Shown one piece after another: positions 16,520 to 26,586 of a stretch of DNA of 64,000 bases. The notes beneath the pieces were generated by a model that worked only from the letters and a program-made list of their open reading frames with translations, had not been told where the DNA came from and did no database searches. The translations under genes were made by a program, and so were the position numbers. Origin of the DNA: Streptomyces sp. NBC_00271 (GTDB lineage: Bacteria > Actinomycetota > Actinomycetes > Streptomycetales > Streptomycetaceae); NCBI RefSeq assembly GCF_036178845.1, contig NZ_CP108070.1, positions 1,798,001 to 1,862,000 on the forward strand. The letters are read 5' to 3'. Positions within the stretch are counted from its first letter, which is position 1; the number at the start of each line of letters is the position of its first letter.

Positions 16520-18104
16520 ATGCTCGGTCTTGAACTCGTCGTCGTCCTGGGCGCGGCCGTGCTGCTGGGCAATGCCCTGGGGCAGCGCTTCGGTGTCGCG
16601 CCGCCCGTCGTCCTACTGATCGTGGGCGCCCTCATCGGGCTCGTGCCGGCCGTCCGCCAAACCCAACTCCCGCCCGAAGTCGTGCTATTGCTCTTCCTCC
16701 CCGTGCTGCTGTACTGGGAGAGCCTGACCACGTCCATGCGGGAGATCCGTTCGAACCTGCGCGGCATCGTCCTGCTCAGCACGGTCCTGGTGATCCTCAC
16801 CGCGTGGGCCGTCGCGGCCGCCGGGCACGCGCTCGGACTGCCGTAGGGACCGGCGTGGGTTCTGGGCGCGGCCGTGGCGCCCACCGACGCGACCGCGGTC
16901 GGCGCGCTGGCCGGTTCCCTGCCGCGCCGTGAGGTCACCGTGCTCCGGGCGGAGAGCCTCGTCAACGACGGCACGGCGCTGGTCATCTACGGTCTGGCGG
17001 TCGGCATCACCGTCGGCGAGGAGCACCTCACCCTTGCGCACGTCGGAGCGCTGTTCCTGCTGGCGTACGGCGGTGGGGCCGCGGTCGGGGTGGGGGTCGC
17101 CTGGGTCAACATGAACCTCCGGCGCCGCCTGGCTGATCCCCTGCTGGGCAATCTCGTCATGATCCTGGCACCGTTCACGGCCTATCTGATCGCCGAACTG
17201 ATCCACGCCTCGGGTGTCCTCGCTGTCGTCGTGAGCGGACTGATCATGGCCCAGGTGGCTCCGAGCCTGATCCGGGCCGAGCACCGACGCCAGGCACTGG
17301 CGTTCTGGCCGCTGGCGACCTTCATCATCAACGGCGCCCTGTTCGTCCTCGTCGGAGTGGAACTCCAATACGCGTTCCGCCACTTGAGCCGCGCAGATCT
17401 GCGGGATGCGCTGATCGCCGTCGGTGTGGTCAGCCTGGTGCTGGTCCTCGTCCGGTTCGCGTTCCTGTTCTCCTCCGCCTACCTGATCCGCCTGATCGAC
17501 CGACGTCCACAGCAGCGGCTGCGGAGAATCAGTCACCGGGCACGCACCGTCAGCGGCTTCGCCGGCTTCCGGGGCGCGGTGTCGCTGGCCGTGGCGCTCT
17601 CCGTACCGGAGACCGTCGACTCGGGCGCACCCTTCCCCGACCGCGCCTTCATCGTCTTCGTCACCTCCGGCGTCATCGTGGTGACCCTCGTCGTGCAGGG
17701 ACTGCTGCTGCCGGGCGTGGTGCGCTGGGCCCGGCTGCCCCGCGACACCTCCGTCGACGAGGAACAGATCCTCGCCGAGACCACGGCGACCGAGGAAGCC
17801 GTCAAGTCGCTCCCGGAACTCGCCGCCGAACTGGGCACCGCTCCCAAGGTCACGGAGTGGCTGCGCCGGGAGTACGAAGCCCACCTGGCGACCGTACGGG
17901 CCGAAGGCGCCGGCACCGACGAGGATCCCGCTCTGCTCCACGACCGCCACTACACCGACCTCCGCCTCGCCCTCGTCGCCCACAAGCGCGCAACCGTCGT
18001 CCGTGCGTGACGAACAGCGGATCGACGACACCGTGCTGCGCCGCCTCCAGACCGCCCTGGACTACGAAGAGGTGCGGCTGGCCGGACGCGAGCAGGTGGA
18101 GTGA
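16520..18104 (+). pseudogene. Na+/H+ antiporter (CPA1/YjcE type) with an internal stop and a frameshift
   Basis: The first piece (16520-16843) has three to four hydrophobic segments. It ends at TAG 16844-16846 in GLP-stop-GPAWVLGAAVAPTDAT, where relatives have Trp, so TGG has become TAG. The frame then continues unchanged to 18010 with the family motifs APTDATAVGAL, ESLVNDGTALVIY and GFRGAVSLAVALSVPE. The C-terminal tail (RDEQRIDDTVLRRLQTALDY) resumes in another frame and ends at 18104, consistent with loss of two bases near 18003. With two independent lesions, a functional full-length protein is unlikely. Internal initiation at GTG 16874 would lack the first helices. Confidence 0.8.
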
Positions 18105-18151
18105 GCCGAGCCGGCCTCGACGACACCACACACCAGAAGGGACCTCCCGTC

Positions 18152-19108
18152 ATGTCCACCGGCCTCGTCGACGTCCACGCCCATCTCCTCCCCGACTTCT
18201 ACGTCCAGCAGGCGACGGCAGCCGGCCACGGCCACCCCGACGGCATGGGCGGCTGGCCGTCATGGTCCGTGCAAGCCCACCTGGACCTGATGGACCGCAA
18301 CTGCATCGAGACCGCGATGCTGTCCATGTCCTCACCCGGCGTGCACTTCGGCGACGACAAGGCGGCCCGCCTCCTCGCCCGCCGCGTCAACGAGTACACC
18401 GCCGAACTGGCCCGGGGCCACCCGGGTCGCTTCGGCACCTTCGCCTCGCTGCCCCTTCCCGACGTGGACGGATCCTTGGAGGAGATCGCCTTCGCCTTCG
18501 ACGGACTCGACGCCGACGGCGTGGCCCTGCTGACCCACACGCACGGGGTGTACTTGGGCGACCAGCGCCTGGAGCCGGTCTTCGCCGAACTCGACCGCCG
18601 CCAGGCCGTCGTCTTCCTGCACCCCACCTCACCGGTGTGCTGGGAACAGTCCGCACTCGGCAGACCGCGGCCGATGGTCGAGTACATCTTCGACACGGCC
18701 CGTACCGTCACCGACATGGTGATGGCGGGCGTCCTGGCACGTCACCCGAACATCAAAGTGATCGTCCCGCATTGCGGCGGTGCGGTGCCCGTCCTCGCTG
18801 ATCGCATCAACGAGTTCATGAGCCTGTTTCTGCAGTCGCAGCAGCCGCCCCGGTTGGACGCGGTACAGCAACTGCGCGGTCTGTACTACGACATGGCGGG
18901 CACCGCTTTCCCACGCCTCGTGCCGGCGCTGTTGAAGCTCGTCGACCCGGACCGCGTGCTCTTCGGCAGTGACTACTGCTGGACGCCGTCCCCGCTGGCC
19001 GACGCGCACATCGCGGCGATCGACGCCGCCGAGCCGCCGGCGAAAGGCGCCACGTGGCGGTCGCTCACGACGGCCAACGCCAAGCGTGTCTTCCAGAGCG
19101 CCTCGTGA
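18152..19108 (+). CDS. Amidohydrolase (ACMSD/resorcylate decarboxylase-like)
   Basis: 318 residues, amidohydrolase-2 family. Metal ligands are visible in VDVHAHLLP (HxH), the His of VVFLHPTSP, IVPHCGGAVP and the Asp in VLFGSDYCW. The family decarboxylates or hydrolyses aromatic acids and related compounds (for example ACMS, gamma-resorcylate). The ATG at 18152 follows AGAAGGGA; a GTG at 18101 is possible but would overlap the antiporter tail. It is alone on the strand after the broken antiporter and converges on the third MmyB gene. Confidence 0.88.
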   Translation: MSTGLVDVHAHLLPDFYVQQATAAGHGHPDGMGGWPSWSVQAHLDLMDRNCIETAMLSMSSPGVHFGDDKAARLLARRVNEYTAELARGHPGRFGTFASLPLPDVDGSLEEIAFAFDGLDADGVALLTHTHGVYLGDQRLEPVFAELDRRQAVVFLHPTSPVCWEQSALGRPRPMVEYIFDTARTVTDMVMAGVLARHPNIKVIVPHCGGAVPVLADRINEFMSLFLQSQQPPRLDAVQQLRGLYYDMAGTAFPRLVPALLKLVDPDRVLFGSDYCWTPSPLADAHIAAIDAAEPPAKGATWRSLTTANAKRVFQSAS

Positions 19109-19217
19109 TGAACCACGGCGAGCCACGTGCCGACGCGGTCATGAAGCCTGCGCCGCCGGTCCGGCGGCGAACCTCGTCTCCAGGGCCCAGGTCCGATGTG
19201 CCTGCTCGGCGAAGGCG

Positions 19218-20087
19218 TCACACGGCGCTGTCCACTCCCTCAGACTCCCTCTCGATCGTGGACGCCAAAGAGCGCAGAGCCTCGTGAGCGGGGCTTCCCG
19301 GCTCCGCGGTCCACACGACGAGCTGCTGCTCGGGATCCTCGGCGCACATGAAGGTGGACCGCTCGAGGGCCAGGTCGCCGACCAGGGGATGCCGGAGCAG
19401 CCTCGTACCGCCGGCCCGCACGGCGACATCGTGCGAGGTCCACCACAGGCGGAAATGCGCATCCAGCGTGGAAAGCTCCTCGACGAGGGCAGTCAGTCGA
19501 GGGTCATCAGGGTTCCGCCTGCTGTCCATGCGCAGATGGGACAGGGCCAGGCGAGCCATGTCCTCCCAGTCCCGGTAGAGCACGCGGATGGCGGGCTCGG
19601 TGAACACCAGGCGCACGTAGTTCCGCTGTTCCTCCGGGACATGTCCGAAGTCCATCACCAGGGCGGCGGCCATGGCGTTCCACGCCAGCAGGTCCGTGTT
19701 GCGCCCGATGACGAAGCCCGCGGTCAAGGAGAGGTCGTCGAGCAGGTGCTGCATCTGCGGCTGGACTCGTTGGCGAACGCTCCGGCTGGCAGGGGGCGAG
19801 GCCGTCTTCCCTGCGAGGGTCAGGAGGTACTCGCGGTGATCGCCGTCGAGGCGGAGCACCTGTGCGAGCACGTCGAGTACGGCAGCCGACGCCTGGACAC
19901 GTCCCTGCTCGAGCCGGGTGTAGTAGTCGGTGCTGATCGCGGCCATCTGAGCGACTTCCTCACGCCGCAGGCCGGGAACACGCCGGGGCTCACCGTTGTC
20001 GGGCAGCCCGGCCTTGTGGGGACTCAGCTGGGCACGGCGCGCCTTGAGGAAGGCGCCCAGTTCCTCCAGGCTCGGATCGCGTCGCAC
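19218..20087 (-). CDS. XRE-family regulator with MmyB-like ligand-binding domain (copy 3)
   Basis: 289 residues when started at GTG 20087, exactly matching copies 1 and 2. The HTH is GLRREEVAQMAAISTDYYTR, and the MmyB domain begins at LLDDLSLTAGFVIGRNTDLL and includes AWNAMAAALVMDF. A GTG two codons upstream (20093) is also possible. Unlike copies 1 and 2, no copy of the GGAAGAATCCTTCC site is seen within 150 bp of its start. The nearest copies are at 20771-20800, before the divergent oxidoreductase gene at 20903, which may be its target. Confidence 0.85.
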   Translation of the reverse strand: MRRDPSLEELGAFLKARRAQLSPHKAGLPDNGEPRRVPGLRREEVAQMAAISTDYYTRLEQGRVQASAAVLDVLAQVLRLDGDHREYLLTLAGKTASPPASRSVRQRVQPQMQHLLDDLSLTAGFVIGRNTDLLAWNAMAAALVMDFGHVPEEQRNYVRLVFTEPAIRVLYRDWEDMARLALSHLRMDSRRNPDDPRLTALVEELSTLDAHFRLWWTSHDVAVRAGGTRLLRHPLVGDLALERSTFMCAEDPEQQLVVWTAEPGSPAHEALRSLASTIERESEGVDSAV

Positions 20088-20770
20088 ACCCACAGCTTCG
20101 CACCTTGCCGCGATCCCGCGCCCCAAACGCCCCTTCACCACCAACCTCGTCCTCACCTGGAGGTCGAGACGCCGCGCGAAGGGCACGGGGCGCCCCCATC
20201 ATCGCCGAGCGGCCCGCAAGCACCCCCTGCTCAAGCTCTCCCTTGTAGGGGGCGGCCAACGGTTGCCCCAGCGGCCGGTTCGCTGGTCATGCCCCGACCA
20301 CGGCTGTGGTGCTGGAAAGCGGCACACTTCGGCCCCGGCACCGCCAGCGGCGTGTCCGAACCGCGCAGGCGGGTCGGCGGCGCCCAGGCCGCCGACGCTT
20401 TGGGCACCCTGCTCGCCCGCCCGCTCCAGAGCGGGGGCGGAGATGCTCAGTGCAAGACGTCGTCCTCGGCCTCGCGACACTCCTGTACGCGGACACCCCC
20501 ATACGACGGTGGCCTGAGCGAGCGGTTCGGACGCGGACGTAGCGACGTACGCGTTGACGATGAACAGGATTCTCCGAACAGAGGTGGAATGGGAATTTGG
20601 TCGCAGCCGGAGCATGACTGTAGGCGAGCATTGCGGCCACGGATCTATTTTGCCGGGACCTATCAGTCACCGGATCGATGCATGCACAGTCGTCCGGACG
20701 CGAGAATTCCTGCCAAGGACGATGCTGCTAGGCAGATAGAGCCTGCACGGTCGACCCACCCCTGCGCAGG
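20088..20770. other. Intergenic region, no gene recognised
   Basis: About 680 bp. Several frames are open on both strands but give Arg/Pro/Ala-rich translations without domains. The right half (from about 20560) is less GC-rich, consistent with promoter or horizontally acquired non-coding DNA. Confidence 0.5.
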
Positions 20771-20800
20771 GGAAGGATTCATCCTGGGAAAAATCCTTCC
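20771..20800. promoter_or_regulatory. Two MmyB-associated sites in inverted order
   Basis: GGAAGGATTCATCC (20771-20784) is the reverse complement of the site-B sequence with one mismatch. GGAAAAATCCTTCC (20787-20800) matches site B with one mismatch and is followed by a C-run and TTCA. The double site lies 102 bp before the oxidoreductase ATG at 20903, so that gene probably belongs to the same regulon. Confidence 0.55.
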
Positions 20801-20902
20801 CCCCTTCAGGATCGAGTGCCTGGGTACGATAACTGATGGCTCTGCGCGAGAAATCCATTGAGCCTCGCCACATCACATCGCGAGAAGTTAGGAAACGGCC
20901 GG

Positions 20903-23066
<2,164 letters not shown>

Positions 23067-23485
23067 CAGACGACGGCGGTATTCCGCGGACCGGTCCACA
23101 CCTCACCAGGGACGAGACAGCTCTCCGTCGGACCATGCCGGCGGGGCTTCGTCGTCGCACGGCCGTCGCACGCGCTCGCACGCAAGTCTCACCGACTGTG
23201 CGGACTCTCCCGGACCATGCGGCCCCGACCTGGCAATACGCGCCCGCCCTGGATCAGAAGGACACCGCTGGACGGTCTCTACAACCTGTGCCATGTGGTA
23301 CCCAGTGAGGGACCCAAGATCAGGACAGGAGCGTCTTCTGGCCCGTCAAAGCGGTATTGCAGGGTGTTCACTGGCGTCTCACTCACCCGCCTGACCCTCT
23401 CATCTGTCACGACTGCCCCTATGACGAGGGCCAATGCCACGGCGCGTTGGCCCCGACGAAACTCTGTGCGGTGTGCGCGGTGTAG
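23067..23485. other. Intergenic region, no gene recognised
   Basis: 419 bp between convergent genes (the AKR ends at 23066, the TIR gene ends at 23486). Nothing recognisable was seen in any frame, and no clear terminator hairpin was noticed. Confidence 0.45.
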
Positions 23486-24085
23486 TCAGACTTCGCCGCC
23501 CTCGTCCCACCCACATTCAGTACAACGAACTCCCGCGTACATGTCGTCTCGGACGTGATCAACGGCGCTCCAGCCTTCCAACTTCGAACTTGGAGCTCCG
23601 CACCGGGGACAGCCAACGATGACGCCGAACCCATGGAAGTACCTGTACTCCAGTCCGGACTCCTCAACCGTCCGCTGCATCGTCTTCACGAGTTCTGCTT
23701 GGGAGTCCACACCTACGAGTTCCCGAGCAGCTCGATCGACATCACCGTCAACCACGGAAACCCACATGATCGGCTCAAGGAGCGGCGGAAGCGGGGTGTC
23801 GTCGAGGACAACCGGGATGACGCGGAAAGAGTCATCCCGCAGTCGCCGTGTGAGGGCGGCCTCCCACTCTGTGTTCACCCAAGGAGACTTCGAAGAGTTG
23901 GCGGACCAGAAGACCATGACGGTGTCTACGAGCCCCAGCGCCTCGTTGACCTTGCCGGGGATTCGATCCCCAGGTCGGATCTTCCATGAATCGAGCCAGA
24001 CGTCCACGCCTAGCAGCCGCAAGCGGGCGGCAAGTGGCGTCACTTGGGGCTTGTCGCGGTGGTTGTGAGAGATGAAGGCGTGCAT
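23486..24085 (-). CDS. TIR-domain protein with C-terminal zinc ribbon
   Basis: 199 residues. Residues 1-115 are a TIR fold: MHAFISHNHRDK start, DVWLDSWKIRPGD, then TVMVFWSANSSKSPWVNTEW with W69 and E73 at the place of the catalytic Glu in NAD-cleaving TIR domains, then RVIPVVLDD. Residues 155-195 hold C159-x2-C162 and C188-x2-C191, a zinc-ribbon pattern. Bacterial TIR proteins are often NADase effectors of anti-phage systems or signalling enzymes. The ATG at 24085 is preceded by GGGAGG. Codon bias is weaker than in neighbours, which suggests acquisition. It lies next to a truncated restriction-type gene and an IS110 element, so it may be the remnant of a defence island. Confidence 0.7.
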   Translation of the reverse strand: MHAFISHNHRDKPQVTPLAARLRLLGVDVWLDSWKIRPGDRIPGKVNEALGLVDTVMVFWSANSSKSPWVNTEWEAALTRRLRDDSFRVIPVVLDDTPLPPLLEPIMWVSVVDGDVDRAARELVGVDSQAELVKTMQRTVEESGLEYRYFHGFGVIVGCPRCGAPSSKLEGWSAVDHVRDDMYAGVRCTECGWDEGGEV

Positions 24086-24413
24086 GAACACAGCCTCCCA
24101 CCGAGGGCTCCACCAGATAGGGGAAATCGTCAAACTGACGAGATCGCGCGTCTGGCTCGTTGCCCGCGCAGTCGACCTCACCGTCGGGGACGTGAAGGAA
24201 CGCGAGTTGGACACCACCCGGCAGGCCAACCGCTGCAGTAGGGCCAGTCCCCCGGCTCGGCCAGTCTGAAGCTGCCAGTGGGTCCAAGAAGTCTTCCAGC
24301 GTACCGAGAGGCGCCATCAGAGATCTCCGCACCAGCCTCATGCCGCGAACCCCGGTCTCAAGCAGCCGCAGCCGCTGCACAATCAGGTTCATAGCGTTGC
24401 GCCGTTCGGACAT
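24086..24413 (-). other. Possible coding remnant upstream of the TIR gene
   Basis: A frame opens at ATG 24413 (SERRNAMNLIVQRLRLLETG...) and looks moderately coding-like until it runs into the TIR gene in another frame (stop at 23832). It could be a separate small gene, or the N-terminal part of a longer TIR protein with a frameshift near 24080. I recognise no domain. Confidence 0.25.
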
Positions 24414-24468
24414 CGTCCAGATCGACCACCCCGGAGAGCTGCTCCCGCGCGGAAGGTGTAGATGACGA

Positions 24469-24852
24469 GTGGCCCACAGCGACGCCTACCACTGGCCGCC
24501 TGAGCTTTTGGACCTGCTGATTGAACTGGTGCCCCGGCTCAACCGGAGCAAAGAAGGGGTCCTTGGATTCCTGCGGGGCGCTGGCGTCAGCGAAGACCTG
24601 CTCGCGCCCCATCGACACCAGCTCGCCGCGGACAAGTCAGCAGTCAGCAAGTACAAGATCGTTCGTGCCGTGCTCAGCCGGATCAATGAACAGGGCGACG
24701 CAGGCTTGGGTGTTCGCAGGGAGATCCTCAAACGAACGATCGAATTCGAGGACTTCTCCACACTGTGGCCGGACGACCGTCTCCCGGCCCAGGGGCTACA
24801 AGCAAGCGTGCGACGACTCGTGAACGTCAAGGACTCATTGGGGAAGTATTGA
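24469..24852 (+). pseudogene. N-terminal stub of a probable restriction-endonuclease-like protein
   Basis: 127 residues from GTG 24469: YHWPPELLDLLIELVPRL, VLGFLRGAGVSEDLL, IVRAVLSRINEQGD, VEFEDFSTLWPDDRL-like segment and RLVNVKDSLGKY-stop. From memory this matches the conserved N-terminal module of larger (about 300-400 residue) actinobacterial proteins whose second half is a restriction-type nuclease. The nuclease half is missing; the stop follows directly where the IS110 region begins. Without the nuclease it should be inactive. The assignment rests on recalled family resemblance. Confidence 0.5.
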
Positions 24853-26279
24853 TGGTGCGGCCCAATCCACGGGTCGTGACTCCCTCGGTGGGTGTTGGGG
24901 GACGGCCTCGTTGCCGTGCCGCGCTCGACGGCCAGTTTGAGTTTTGCCGCCCCTGACACACCGGGGCCCCAGACCGGCGTCAAGGACATGCCCGACCGAG
25001 GGCCGAACAATGAGGAACCGGCAGCTGGGTCTCGCCACCTGCGGAGTCAACCGCCAACTCCGACAGAAGGGCTGGGATTGATGTTCGTCGGATGGGACTG
25101 GGCCAGCGCCAGCCATGACGTGACCGTCATTGACGACCGCGGCATCGTGATCGACCATTGGGCCTTCCAGCACAGCGAAGACGACTTTGAGACTGCTTTG
25201 GCCCGGCTGGCCAGCCACGGCACCCCGGCCGAACTGCCCGTCATCATCGAACGTTCCAGTGGGCTGGTCGTCGACCGCTTGCTCGAGGCCGGACACCCGG
25301 TCGTCCCCGTGCACCCCACCGCCTTCCACGCCGCCCGGCCTCGATGGGGCGCCTCCGGCGCCAAGTCCGATCCTGGTGACAGCTACAAACTCGCCGACTA
25401 CCTGCGAACCGACGGCCACCGCCTGCGCCGCCTCGTGCCTGTCGACAGCGGCCTGCGAGAACTCCAAGCCCTCGTGCGCCTGCGCGACGACCACGTTCGC
25501 GCACGCACGGCCGCGGGCAACCAGCTCGGCGCCCTGCTCGAACAGCACTGGCCTGGGCCCAGGAACCTGTTCTGCTCGCTCGTCTCCGACATCGCCCTGA
25601 ACTTCCTGACCGACTACCCCACCCCGCAGGCGGCCGCCCGACTCGGCGAAGCCCGCATGGCCGCCTTCTGCAAGCGCCATGCCTAACGCGGCGGCAAACC
25701 GGCATCCGCACTGCTGGCCCGGCTCCGCTCCGCTCCCGTCGCCCCGGTCAGCCTCCCCACGCCCGTCCTCACCGCGCTCATCACGGCACAAGTCCAGCTC
25801 CTGCGCAGTCTGCAGGCCACCATACCCAGCTCGAGACGACCATCAAGAAGTGTCTCGCCAGGCACCCGCGCGCCGTCCTCCTCGCCCGGTTGCCTGGCGT
25901 GGGCACCATCAACCTCGCGCAGCTGCTTGCCGAGGTCGGCCCGATCCTCGACCGCGTCGAGTCCGCCGAACAGGCCGCCGCCGAGTGCGGAGCCGCACCG
26001 GTGACCAAGGCATCCGGGAAGGCACATGGCGTCTACTTCCGATGGGCCGCCAACACACGTGCCCGCAAGGCCGTCACCGCCTTCGCTCACAACTCCCGCA
26101 TGCAATCACCCTGGGCCGCCGCCCTCTACGCAAACGCCCGCGCACGCGGGAAACACAACCCCCACGCCACCCGCATCGTCGCCCGCGCGTGGCTCCGCGT
26201 CATATGGGCCTGCTGGCACAACGCCACCCCCTACGACCCTGACAACCACCCCGCCACCCAACGCCTCAAAGCCAGCTGA
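24853..26279 (+). mobile_element. Degenerate IS110-family insertion sequence
   Basis: It contains a broken IS110-type transposase (25081-26279) and about 230 bp of 5' non-coding sequence. IS110 elements lack terminal inverted repeats, so the ends cannot be fixed from this window. The left end must lie at or before about 24850, where the upstream gene stops resembling its family. In IS110 relatives the long non-coding end encodes the bridge RNA that pairs donor and target; 24853-25080 is the candidate region here. Confidence 0.65.
25081..26279 (+). pseudogene. IS110-family transposase with a nonsense codon and a frameshift
   Basis: The start at ATG 25081 gives MFVGWDWASASHDVTVIDDR, the RuvC-like DEDD domain with the first Asp. 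IIERSSG and KSDPGDSYKLADYLR follow with the other acidic residues. A TAA at 25684-25686 replaces the expected Tyr between RHA and RGGKPASALLARLRSAP. The frame then shifts near 25834 (one missing base in ACCAT-ACCCAG). The C-terminal Tnp domain (GVGTINLAQLLAEVGPILDR, AECGAAPVTKASGKAHGVYF) is read in another frame to 26279. The element is therefore not autonomous. Confidence 0.85.
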
Positions 26280-26586
26280 CTTGACTCAGAGGACTCAAGC
26301 GATATGCCGCCCGCGAGGTCTTCCACCTGGTCAGGACGGTCTCTATCGACCCCCCGTTATAGGGGCGTCTGTGATACGGCGAAGCCCCGCCGGGAACCAT
26401 CCTGACGGGACCTCTGTGCGGAGCCGTGAGACCACGAGGCCGCGCCGGAGCGCTCCGGCGCGGCCTCGCAGTGAGATCGGCTGCGCTGGCGCGCACGATG
26501 CGAAGGGCTCCTGAGCGCCTACGACCAGCCGCCCGAGCGTGATGAACCGGACGAGGAGTAACTCTCCTGGCGAGGTATTCCGGCGG
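26280..26586. other. Intergenic region with a terminator, no gene recognised
   Basis: 307 bp between the IS110 remnant and the levanase stop. It holds the palindromic hairpin at 26435-26468 and a smaller imperfect one near 26349-26370. A 27-codon acidic frame ending at 26560 (with QPPERDEPDEE) is too short to call. Confidence 0.5.
26435..26468. terminator. 34-bp perfect palindrome, probable bidirectional terminator
   Basis: Two 17-base self-complementary halves (CGAGGCCGCGCCGGAGC and its complement) with no spacer. It lies about 120 bp beyond the stop of the minus-strand levanase operon and can end transcription from both sides. Confidence 0.7.

Noticed and set aside
20287..20670. Minus-strand 127-codon frame upstream of MmyB copy 3
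   Set aside because: Arg/Ser-rich, no ribosome binding site, no family resemblance; treated as intergenic.
26500..26560. Short acidic frame ending QPPERDEPDEE before the levanase stop
   Set aside because: Only about 27 codons after a stop within the hairpin region; it may be a gene tail remnant but cannot be supported.
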